NCBI GenBank assembly: GCA_022545645.1
Contig: JACZQQ010000112.1
Location: 1 to 8,507 of the forward strand
Reading direction: 5' to 3'
DNA: 8,507 bases
Source: Acidobacteriota bacterium
GTDB taxonomy: Bacteria; Acidobacteriota; UBA6911; RPQK01; JADFOI01
A program made the translations under genes and the position numbers. Below the pieces are notes generated by a model, which did not search any database, was not told the origin of the DNA, and was given only the letters and a program-made list of their open reading frames with translations. The number at the start of each line of letters is the position of its first letter. Positions within the stretch are counted from its first letter, which is position 1. Below, one piece after another: positions 1-6,485 of this stretch.

Positions 1-1
1 T

Positions 2-347
2 GACTACGGCGTATGGGTGGACGAGACGGGAACGGACTGGAGCTATCAAAACATAAAACCGTTCGCCGATCAGATCAACCGGGACTTCAATATCCACGCC
101 CGACCCGATGTGCTGATCACACCTCTGGATCACCTGTTTCGGGATACCGCCCAATCCATGGGATACTCAGCAGTGGATGCCACCATTGCCAAGAAGAACT
201 GCCTTCTCTCAGGATATTGCGATGGAATCAACCATTGCCGATACGACGCCCGCCAGGGCAGCCAGCCAGGGCTACGCAGGCTCGGTGGCCACCCTGGCAT
301 TGTTTGCCGCTCACCGCATCGTGGAGCGCCACTTTAAAAGAGGATAA
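2..347 (+). pseudogene. GMC-family FAD oxidoreductase remnant, 5' end outside window, probably internally deleted
   Basis: Frame 2 is open from the window edge to TAA at 335-337. Its translation resembles the middle of a GMC-type (gluconate/choline dehydrogenase-like) flavoprotein. It has a D-W-S-Y-x-x-I-K-P-F stretch like the family's 'W P x S Y x D L x P Y' segment. It also has a cysteine cluster, C67-x5-C73-x5-C79 followed by RYDARQGS (numbering from the first visible codon), like the family's 'C.....C..GC.Y.AK.S' motif. In intact relatives several hundred residues follow this motif, but here the frame ends about 25 codons later. Frame 3 over 252-347 instead reads like a natural C-terminal helix (A-S-Q-G-Y-A-G-S-V-A-T-L, charged tail, TAA at 345-347). 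The switch falls between two copies of GCCAGGGC (252-259 and 265-272). I infer an internal deletion with frameshift; an assembly error is the alternative. The family call rests on motif style only, and the missing 5' part hides the nucleotide-binding motif. Confidence 0.5.
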
Positions 348-370
348 CTAAAAAGAAGATTGGCACTTAG

Positions 371-377
371 AGAGGAG
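371..377 (+). promoter_or_regulatory. Ribosome binding site of the first amidohydrolase
   Basis: AGAGGAG lies 5 nt upstream of the ATG at 383 and fixes that start. No convincing promoter is visible in the 35 bp between the end of the oxidoreductase remnant and the ATG, so the gene may be transcribed from further upstream. Confidence 0.75.
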
Positions 378-382
378 TACAC

Positions 383-2197
383 ATGAATGAGAGAAAGCGG
401 TTTCCCCAATCTGTTTTTACGCTGTGGATGATGGGCCGTCTGCTCACCTTTACACCCTCTTTGTGGGTCGCTCAAGCGCAGGACCTGCCGCCGGAAGTGC
501 TGAGATACGCCGACATGGTTCTGTACAACGGTCACGTGCTGACCATGGATCAGGATCAACCCCCTTTCAACGTTACCCAGGCCGTGGCTGTTCAAGATGG
601 TCGTATCCTGGCGGTGGGCGAAGATGATCGGATTTTGAGGATGGCCGGGCCCGAAACGGTGAGAGTGGATCTGGATGGGAAGGCGGTACTCCCCGGTATC
701 ATCGACACCCATTCTCACCCCAATAGCTATGCCTTGAGACACTATGAAAAGGAGCTGACCCCGGCCTATCTGAAATTCTTGGAAAGTAGCGGGGTGCGGT
801 CGACGACCGTCCGCTGGGAGAGCAAAGAGACTGCTTTGGAGGACTTCAAGAGGTTTGCCGAAAGAGTTTCTCCCGACGACTGGATTTACACCAATACTCG
901 GGGGAATCCAGTCGTGTTGAACGAAATCACCCGCTGGGATCTGGACGAAATCGTCCCCAATAATCCCCTCTATGTCCGGGTTGGAAACGGCATGTGGGGA
1001 GTTGCCAACAGCAAGATGCTGGACATCGTGACGGAAAGGTATAGCGAAAACCTCACCGGCCTGGTGAAGAACGAGCAAGGGGTCCTGACCGGGCAGGTAT
1101 CGGGCGCTGCCGGTACGGTGATCGATCAGGAGGTGATTCCCCAGACACCTCCCGAGATCCTGGCTCCTATATTTAAAAAGGAATTGGAGGAATGGGTGGC
1201 CATCGGGGTCACCACCCTATCCACCCGTTTGAAGGGCAGCGAAATCAACGGCTACGTGCGGCTGGAACGAGCGGGCGAGTTGCCGCTTCGACTGGGCTAC
1301 TCCCATGAAATGGGACGCGAGAATCCCTTTTTGGAGGCCGATCTCAAGCGCTTTGGGAATTTGCAGGGGCATGGAACCGATTGGATGTGGATGATCGGAA
1401 TCTCCATCGGCATACCCGATGGAAACGGACCAGCCGGCGCGGGAAGGTCGTGCACCACCTTAACCAAGAAAGAGATTTTGCCCACTGACCTGTATCCAGA
1501 CGGGTATTGTTTTTGGGAAATGCCGGGTGAGCCAGGCGCCGAGGCCATCCTGTCAGCCAGCCGATATGGTTACAGAATCTCAGGCACCCATACTTTCGGA
1601 GACAGGGGCTTCATGATGATCCTGGATGCCTACGACGAAGCCAGCGAGGAGAACCTGGTCCGGGGCCGCCGCTTTTCCCTGGATCACGGTCTCATGGTCA
1701 GCCCGGAGGTCCTGAGGGAAGCGGCCAAACATGACGTGATCTGGAGCCTGCAGCCTCCTCAGTTCTACAGTCGCTACGCCGCTGGTGTGAGCCGAGTCTA
1801 TGGCGAGGAATACGCCCATCGATGGATGATGCCGGTGAAAAGCCTCATCGATGCCGGCATGAGGGTGACCTACGGAGCGGATACCCACGACGACCCGGAA
1901 AGGGAGCCCATGTTTAATCTGGAGGTCCTGGTCACCCGAAGAACTCATGATGGAAGGGTCTTCGGCCCCCGGGAGCGAATCGACCGGGCCAGTGCCCTGC
2001 TCATGATGACGCGCTGGGCCGCCGATTATGTCTTGCGAGAGGATGTGCTGGGTTCGCTGGAGCCGGGAAAGATGGCCGATCTGGTGGTCCTGGATAAGAA
2101 TCCGTTGGATCGCAGCATTCCAGATGAAGGTCTTTCCGATATCAAAGTTTTGGCCACCATCATCGGAGGAGAGGTGGTTTACGGGTCAGTCAACTGA
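383..2197 (+). CDS. Secreted metal-dependent amidohydrolase (Amidohydrolase_3 / YtcJ-like), copy 1
   Basis: A 604-residue member of the amidohydrolase superfamily, whose enzymes hydrolyse C-N or similar bonds with one or two metal ions in a TIM barrel. An N-terminal signal peptide (basic start, hydrophobic stretch about residues 11-30, likely cut after AQA near 32) predicts export. A small beta domain (about 42-100, 'LYNGHVLTMD') leads into the barrel strand 'LPGIIDTHSH' with metal ligands H110 and H112. Further expected ligands are H403 (GTHTFGD), H435 (LDHG) and D500 (YGADTHDD). The C-terminal 'LGSLEPGKMADLVVLDKNP' closes the composite beta domain typical of the family. A good ribosome binding site supports the ATG. 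The stop lies 13 bp before a close paralogue, so the two are surely cotranscribed. The substrate cannot be predicted; YtcJ-like proteins are mostly uncharacterised. Family confidence is high, specificity unknown. Confidence 0.92.
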   Translation: MNERKRFPQSVFTLWMMGRLLTFTPSLWVAQAQDLPPEVLRYADMVLYNGHVLTMDQDQPPFNVTQAVAVQDGRILAVGEDDRILRMAGPETVRVDLDGKAVLPGIIDTHSHPNSYALRHYEKELTPAYLKFLESSGVRSTTVRWESKETALEDFKRFAERVSPDDWIYTNTRGNPVVLNEITRWDLDEIVPNNPLYVRVGNGMWGVANSKMLDIVTERYSENLTGLVKNEQGVLTGQVSGAAGTVIDQEVIPQTPPEILAPIFKKELEEWVAIGVTTLSTRLKGSEINGYVRLERAGELPLRLGYSHEMGRENPFLEADLKRFGNLQGHGTDWMWMIGISIGIPDGNGPAGAGRSCTTLTKKEILPTDLYPDGYCFWEMPGEPGAEAILSASRYGYRISGTHTFGDRGFMMILDAYDEASEENLVRGRRFSLDHGLMVSPEVLREAAKHDVIWSLQPPQFYSRYAAGVSRVYGEEYAHRWMMPVKSLIDAGMRVTYGADTHDDPEREPMFNLEVLVTRRTHDGRVFGPRERIDRASALLMMTRWAADYVLREDVLGSLEPGKMADLVVLDKNPLDRSIPDEGLSDIKVLATIIGGEVVYGSVN

Positions 2198-2210
2198 CGA
2201 GGAAAACACC

Positions 2211-3983
2211 ATGAGTAAAAATATGATGATCCTTCTTCTAATGTTCGGGCCTTTCCTGTTCGTTTCTCAAGCGCAGGACCTGCCTCCCGAGGTGCTCCGT
2301 TATGCCGATACGATTTTATACAACGGGCAGGTGCTGACCATGGACCGCGATCAGCCTCCCATCACCGTGGTTGAGGCTGTGGCCATTCGTGAGGGCCGGA
2401 TTATGGCGGTTGGGGAAAGTGATCGAATCCTGAAGATGGCAGGACCCGATACGGTAAGAGTCGACTTGCAGGGGAAGGGAGTGATCCCCGGTGTTGTCGA
2501 CACCCATTCCCATCCCAACAGCTATGCGCTGCGACATTACCGGGACGAAGTCACGCCAGCCTATATCGAGTATCTGGAAGAGCAGAACATCCGCTTTGCA
2601 ACCGTCCGCTGGGATTCGAAAGAGAACACCCTGGCCGATTTCAAGAATGTCGCCGCCAACGTGCCCGACGGATATTGGATTTACACCACCAGCCGGCTCA
2701 ACCCAGTAGTGCTGGAGGAGACCACCCGCTACGACCTGGATGAAGTGACACCCGATCATCCGGTCTACGTCAAGATCGGAAACGCCCAGTTTGGGTTGGC
2801 CAATAGCAAAATGCTGGACATCGTCAAGGAGACCTATGGAAAGCTTCCTCCCGGAATCATGCTGGATGAGCAGGGAGTGGCGACCGGTCGGGTCTATGGA
2901 GGAGCCGGCACCCTGATCGATCAGGAAATCATCCCTCAGGTGCCGCCGGCAATTCTGGCGCCTCCCTTCAAGAAGGAATTGGAGGAATGGGTGGCCATCG
3001 GAGTCACCACTCTTTCTTCGCGTTTGAAGGGAAGTGAAATGACCGCCTACGCGCAGTTGGAGCGAGCAGGCGAGCTGCCCCTCAGGCTCGGGTACTCCCA
3101 TGAGGTGGGTCGTGATAATCCTTATATGGCAAGGGCGCTGAAGCGTTATGGAAATCTGGAAGGACATGGCACCGAATGGATGTGGATGATCGGAATGACG
3201 GTGGGAATACCCGATGGAACGGGCCCCGCCGGGAGAGTGTGCACATCCATGAAAAAAAAGGAGATGTTGCCGGGTGACCTGTGGGAAGAGTCGACCTGTC
3301 ATTGGGAGTTGCCCGGTTTCACGGGTCCGGAAACCATTCTCGACCTCAATCGATACGGCTATCGCGTTACCGGAGTGCATACCTTCGGGGATAAGGCCTT
3401 TCTGATGATGTTAGACGCCTACGCCCAGGCCAATCAGGAAAAATCGATTGTGGGCAGGCGCTTTGCTCTGGACCACGGCATGATGATTTCCCCGGAGGTG
3501 ATCGAGAAATCGGCTCAGCTGGGAGTCATATGGAGCCTACAGACACCGCAGTATTACCGCAACACGGCCATCGTGAATCGACTCTTTGGAGAGGAACCCG
3601 CCCAGCGATGGGCGATGCCCATTAAAAGTTTGATCGATGCCGGAGTGAGAGTCACCTATGGGGCGGACACCCACGATGATCCAGAAAGGCAGCCCATGTT
3701 TAACCTTGAGGTGATGGTGACGAGGGTCACCAAGGATGGGCAGGTGTTTGGCGCTCGGGAAAAGATCGACCGAGCCACCGGCTTGCTCATGATGACCCGC
3801 TGGGGCGCCGAGTACGTCTTGCGCGAGGATGTCCTGGGTTCCCTGGAGCCGGGAAAGTTTGCCGATCTGGTGGTCCTGGACAAGAATCCTCTGGATCGCA
3901 GCGTCCGGGATTCAGACCTTTCCGAGATCAAGGTCCTGGCCACCATCATTGACGGAAAAGTGGCTTACGGGTCGCTCAACTGA
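2211..3983 (+). CDS. Secreted metal-dependent amidohydrolase (Amidohydrolase_3 / YtcJ-like), copy 2
   Basis: A 590-residue paralogue of the preceding gene, alignable over its whole length with about two thirds identity by eye. I chose the ATG at 2211: it has GAGGAAAA just upstream (about 2199-2206) and begins a clean signal peptide (hydrophobic residues 6-18, probable cut after SQAQ near 22). The frame stays open upstream to an ATG at 2028, but that extension only reads the previous gene out of frame. The metal-site pattern is intact: H99 and H101 (DTHSH), H390 (GVHTFGD), H422 (LDHG) and D486 (YGADTHDD). The mature N-terminus (DLPPEVLRYAD) is almost identical to that of copy 1, whereas the signal peptides differ. 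Main differences from copy 1 lie in the loop around residues 340-370, where one residue pair is missing and several cysteines and charges change, a plausible place for altered specificity. It ends convergent to the minus-strand operon, 15 bp before a large inverted repeat. Confidence 0.92.
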   Translation: MSKNMMILLLMFGPFLFVSQAQDLPPEVLRYADTILYNGQVLTMDRDQPPITVVEAVAIREGRIMAVGESDRILKMAGPDTVRVDLQGKGVIPGVVDTHSHPNSYALRHYRDEVTPAYIEYLEEQNIRFATVRWDSKENTLADFKNVAANVPDGYWIYTTSRLNPVVLEETTRYDLDEVTPDHPVYVKIGNAQFGLANSKMLDIVKETYGKLPPGIMLDEQGVATGRVYGGAGTLIDQEIIPQVPPAILAPPFKKELEEWVAIGVTTLSSRLKGSEMTAYAQLERAGELPLRLGYSHEVGRDNPYMARALKRYGNLEGHGTEWMWMIGMTVGIPDGTGPAGRVCTSMKKKEMLPGDLWEESTCHWELPGFTGPETILDLNRYGYRVTGVHTFGDKAFLMMLDAYAQANQEKSIVGRRFALDHGMMISPEVIEKSAQLGVIWSLQTPQYYRNTAIVNRLFGEEPAQRWAMPIKSLIDAGVRVTYGADTHDDPERQPMFNLEVMVTRVTKDGQVFGAREKIDRATGLLMMTRWGAEYVLREDVLGSLEPGKFADLVVLDKNPLDRSVRDSDLSEIKVLATIIDGKVAYGSLN

Positions 3984-3998
3984 ACCTCGAATGAGGTA

Positions 3999-4076
3999 TG
4001 TAGGGGCGCACTGACGTGCGCCCACAAACCCTGTTTTATCCACGGCTTATAGGGCGAACGTCAGTGCGCCCCTACA
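3999..4076. repeat. REP/MITE-like inverted repeat between convergent operons
   Basis: Arms 3999-4017 and 4058-4076 are perfect reverse complements over 19 bp. After one mismatch (4018/4057) pairing continues for 5 bp (4019-4023 with 4052-4056), leaving a loop of about 28 nt. Each half also folds alone: GGGCGCAC (4004-4011), TGAC loop, GTGCGCCC (4016-4023) is a perfect 8-bp hairpin, and the right half 4052-4071 is the same hairpin with one mismatch. This 'doublet of palindromes' looks like two REP units in opposite orientation. GTAGGGGCG-type palindromes are known as dispersed intergenic repeats in several environmental phyla, so I expect more copies elsewhere in the genome, but this window holds only one. 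Confidence 0.85.
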
Positions 4077-4084
4077 CTTTTTTT
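4052..4084 (+). terminator. Probable intrinsic terminator of the amidohydrolase operon
   Basis: The right-hand hairpin of the inverted repeat (or the full long stem) is followed after a few bases by seven T at 4078-4084 on the plus strand. That gives stem plus U-tract for transcripts of the two amidohydrolases. In the opposite direction the stem is not followed by a T-run, so termination of the minus-strand operon here would be weaker or rely on other signals. A small extra hairpin (ACCTC/GAGGT, 3984-3997) sits right after the plus-strand stop codon. Confidence 0.55.
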
Positions 4085-4095
4085 GCGCCGCTCCC

Positions 4096-5691
4096 TTACT
4101 CCAATCCAAACGTAAACAGGGCGTTGCCGGCGGCCATGGTGACCAGCTGTTTGCCTTCATGAAGGTAGGTGATGGGAGCGGCGTTGACCCTTCCCCCGGT
4201 GTTGACATGCCACAGCTCCTCTCCCGTGGCACTGTCCAGGGCAAACAACTGACCTTCCAGGGTCCCGCTGAAAACCAGGTTGCCGGCTGTGGACAGGAGT
4301 CCACCCCAGGTGTCGCGGTACAGCGGGTATTCCCATTTCACTTCTCCGGTCTGAGGAACCATGGCCCGCACCACTGCCGAGCTGGGCTCCTCCGGCATGG
4401 CCTGCCACCGGCTTCCCAAAAACATGTCTCCGGGACTGAAGCTCACATCACCGGTAAAGTTCAGGGTGGGAACCTCGCGAACGGGCAGATACAGAAGGCC
4501 CGTCAGCGGATTGTATGAGGTGGAATGCCAGTTGATTGCTCCTTGAATTCCCGGGAAGACCAGGGCCCCTTCTTCACTGGGCAGGACGTCGGGCAGGACA
4601 TTCGGTCGACCCTGAGAATCAAGGCCGTCGGTCCAGGTCTGCTTGCCAAACTGCTGCGCCAGCAGCAACTCTCCGGTTTCCCGATCAAACACGTAATAGA
4701 AACCGTTGCGGTTGGGCCACAAAAGCAACTTGCGAGGGCGCCCCTGAAAGGGGGCATCCAGCAACACCGGAATCTGGGCCGCATCCCAGTCCAACACGTC
4801 GTGAGGAGTAAACTGAAAGTACCACTTTAACTTTCCCGTATCGGCATCCAGGACGACCACACTGTCGGAATAGAGGTTGTCCCCTTTTCGAACCTCTCCG
4901 TTGAAGTCGGGCGCGGGGTTCCCCGTGCCCCAGTAAATCAGGTTGAGTTCCGGATCGAAGGAGCCCGTGAGCCAGGTGGGTGCTCCTCCCGTCTTCCAGG
5001 AATCCCCCTCCCAGGTTTCATGGCCCGGCTCTCCCGGTCCCGGGACCGTATAGAAGCGCCAGGCTCGCTTGCCCGTTTCGGCGTCGTAGGCGTCCAGGAA
5101 TCCGCGAATCCCGAATTCGCCTCCCGAAATTCCCACAATGATTTTGTCCTTCACCGCCAGCGGAGCCACCGTGATACTGTACCCGGCCTTTGGGTCTGCG
5201 ACCGCCACATCCCAAATGGGCGAACCGGTCTTGCTGTCCAGTGCCACCAGGTGAGCGTCCACCGTTCCCAGGTAAAGCCTCTCACCCAGGATGGCCAGGC
5301 CTCGATTGACGCGTCCGCAGCAGGTCTTGATCACCTCGGGAAGATTTCTGACGTAGGACCAATAGGTGCGGCCGGTCCCCGGGTCCAGAGCGAAGGCATT
5401 GCTGGGAGGCTCGGTGAGATACATGACGCCATCCACCACCAGTGGAGTGGTCTCGACCTTCTCCAGTGTCCGCATCTGGAACACCCACTTCAATTTGAGG
5501 TTCTGGACATTTCCCCGATTGATCTGATCGAGCCGGCTGTAGCGATGGCCGTCGTAGGTACCGGAATAGGTCAGCCAGTTTTCCGGCTCCTGCTCAGCGT
5601 GCAGTATGCGCTGGTAAGTCACCTGGGCCAGGCCGGAAGCTGAGAAGCTCAGAATGAGAATCAGAAGGGCTATTGACACTAAAGGTTTCAC
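4096..5691 (-). CDS. PQQ-dependent quinoprotein dehydrogenase (methanol/ethanol dehydrogenase-like), periplasmic
   Basis: A 531-residue quinoprotein predicted to oxidise an alcohol (or similar) in the periplasm with pyrroloquinoline quinone. A signal peptide spans about residues 1-22. The eight-bladed propeller shows recurring 'ALD..TG...W' blade ends (e.g. about 100-111, 150-160, 281-290, 484-494). Cofactor and active-site features are present: vicinal cysteines C124-C125 (family disulfide ring over PQQ), E192 in GGEFGIRG, N258 in GTGNPAP, a catalytic Asp D301 in PHDVLDWD, and R328. D303, two residues after D301, matches the extra Asp linked to lanthanide binding in XoxF/PedH-type enzymes; calcium MxaF types have Ala there. 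There is no fused cytochrome domain, so the diheme cytochrome encoded just upstream is the likely electron acceptor. Translation starts at GTG (5691-5689), overlapping the cytochrome stop as GTGA; no good ribosome binding site is seen, so coupling is likely. It is somewhat shorter than classical methanol dehydrogenases (about 570-600). The substrate is unknown. Confidence 0.9.
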   Translation of the reverse strand: MKPLVSIALLILILSFSASGLAQVTYQRILHAEQEPENWLTYSGTYDGHRYSRLDQINRGNVQNLKLKWVFQMRTLEKVETTPLVVDGVMYLTEPPSNAFALDPGTGRTYWSYVRNLPEVIKTCCGRVNRGLAILGERLYLGTVDAHLVALDSKTGSPIWDVAVADPKAGYSITVAPLAVKDKIIVGISGGEFGIRGFLDAYDAETGKRAWRFYTVPGPGEPGHETWEGDSWKTGGAPTWLTGSFDPELNLIYWGTGNPAPDFNGEVRKGDNLYSDSVVVLDADTGKLKWYFQFTPHDVLDWDAAQIPVLLDAPFQGRPRKLLLWPNRNGFYYVFDRETGELLLAQQFGKQTWTDGLDSQGRPNVLPDVLPSEEGALVFPGIQGAINWHSTSYNPLTGLLYLPVREVPTLNFTGDVSFSPGDMFLGSRWQAMPEEPSSAVVRAMVPQTGEVKWEYPLYRDTWGGLLSTAGNLVFSGTLEGQLFALDSATGEELWHVNTGGRVNAAPITYLHEGKQLVTMAAGNALFTFGLE

Positions 5692-6485
5692 GGTTGGTCT
5701 GTCTTTCTGCGAAGAGAATAAAGATAGGAGACTAAATCATCCACTTCGCTGTCGCTGAAGGTACCCTGATAGCTGGGCATCCAGGATCTCTCCTCCTGTC
5801 GGATTTCATCCAGATCACGTTTCCACAACGAATGAAGATTTTCCTGCAGGTCCATGAGCTGGATCGAGTAGGAATCTTCGTTCAGAGGAACGCCCTGGAT
5901 GGCCTGACCGTCCTTCTTGAGGATATGAAGGGACAGATAGCGTCGATCAATGTCCTGGTCGGGATCGATGATCGAGGACTTTATATGCCGTGTTGAGCGA
6001 AGCCAACCGATGTCGCTCAAATCGGGGCCCAGACGTCCCCCCACTCCGTTGATGGTGTGACACCGACTGCAGTCTCCCTTGCCCAGGTACAATTGTTTTC
6101 CCTGCACCGCGTTTCCAGGAACATCGATTTCCTTGGCACTGCGGCTCAAGGAGCGGACATGAGCCACCACTTGCCAGACTCGTTCGTCGGGCATACCGAG
6201 GCGAGGCATCCCACTGTCGGAAATACCAAATCGTATGCTGCGAAACAGCCCGGCATCACTGCCTCCGTGTCGAAATTGGCCCCGCCTCAAGTCGGGACCC
6301 GTTCCTCCTGATCCATCGGCTCCGTGACACAAGGCACAACGTTTTCCGAAGAGGTCAGCTCCGGCAGCCACATCCTCGGCGGAGGTGTAAGGATTCCGGC
6401 CCTCCTCCTGCTGGGCCCATAAGGTAAGGGCAGCGCAAGCAACGATGAATCCGGTTATCCACTTTGTCCCCATATTGAGTGACAC
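5688..6485 (-). CDS. Secreted diheme c-type cytochrome, probable electron acceptor of the quinoprotein
   Basis: About 265 residues with a signal peptide ending near 'LTLWAQ'. The first cytochrome c domain has CALCH (C50-H54 from the GTG start) and a likely axial Met in 'SDSGMPRLGM'. The second has CSRCH (C139-H143) followed by 'GGRLGPDLSDIG', a beta-rich insert with 'DGQAIQGVPLNEDSYSIQL', and a final 'SWMPSYQGTFSDSEVDDLVSYL'. This second part matches the Pirellula/Verrucomicrobium-type heme-binding domain in layout. The role is inferred from context: it sits between the flavoprotein and the quinoprotein and ends overlapping the latter's GTG start. Start choice: the GTG at 6485 is preceded at 6 nt by GAGGTG, while the ATG at 6473 (261 aa, also giving a usable signal peptide) lies 18 nt from that site. 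A longer in-frame start at 6581 would run deep into the flavoprotein gene and is unlikely. Confidence 0.87.
   Translation of the reverse strand: MSLNMGTKWITGFIVACAALTLWAQQEEGRNPYTSAEDVAAGADLFGKRCALCHGADGSGGTGPDLRRGQFRHGGSDAGLFRSIRFGISDSGMPRLGMPDERVWQVVAHVRSLSRSAKEIDVPGNAVQGKQLYLGKGDCSRCHTINGVGGRLGPDLSDIGWLRSTRHIKSSIIDPDQDIDRRYLSLHILKKDGQAIQGVPLNEDSYSIQLMDLQENLHSLWKRDLDEIRQEERSWMPSYQGTFSDSEVDDLVSYLYSLRRKTDQP

Noticed and set aside
13..351. 112-residue frame 1 reading at the left edge
   Set aside because: Low-complexity Arg/Pro composition with no motif; frame 2 carries the recognisable oxidoreductase motif.
311..1078. 255-residue open frame on the minus strand
   Set aside because: It lies antisense to the first amidohydrolase, has no ribosome binding site or recognisable domain, and its composition (many His, Pro, Gln) is that of a shadow of a well-conserved gene.
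2028..2210. 61-codon in-frame extension of the second amidohydrolase
   Set aside because: It reads the end of copy 1 in another frame, is Trp/Arg-rich nonsense, and would bury the clear signal peptide that begins at 2211.
2316..3380. 354-residue open frame on the minus strand
   Set aside because: Antisense shadow of the second amidohydrolase. It resembles the antisense frame of copy 1 only because the sense genes are paralogues; no motif supports it as protein.
3999..4076. CRISPR repeat, tRNA or attachment site
   Set aside because: There is a single palindrome with no regularly spaced copies, no cloverleaf or anticodon arm, and no integrase gene nearby.
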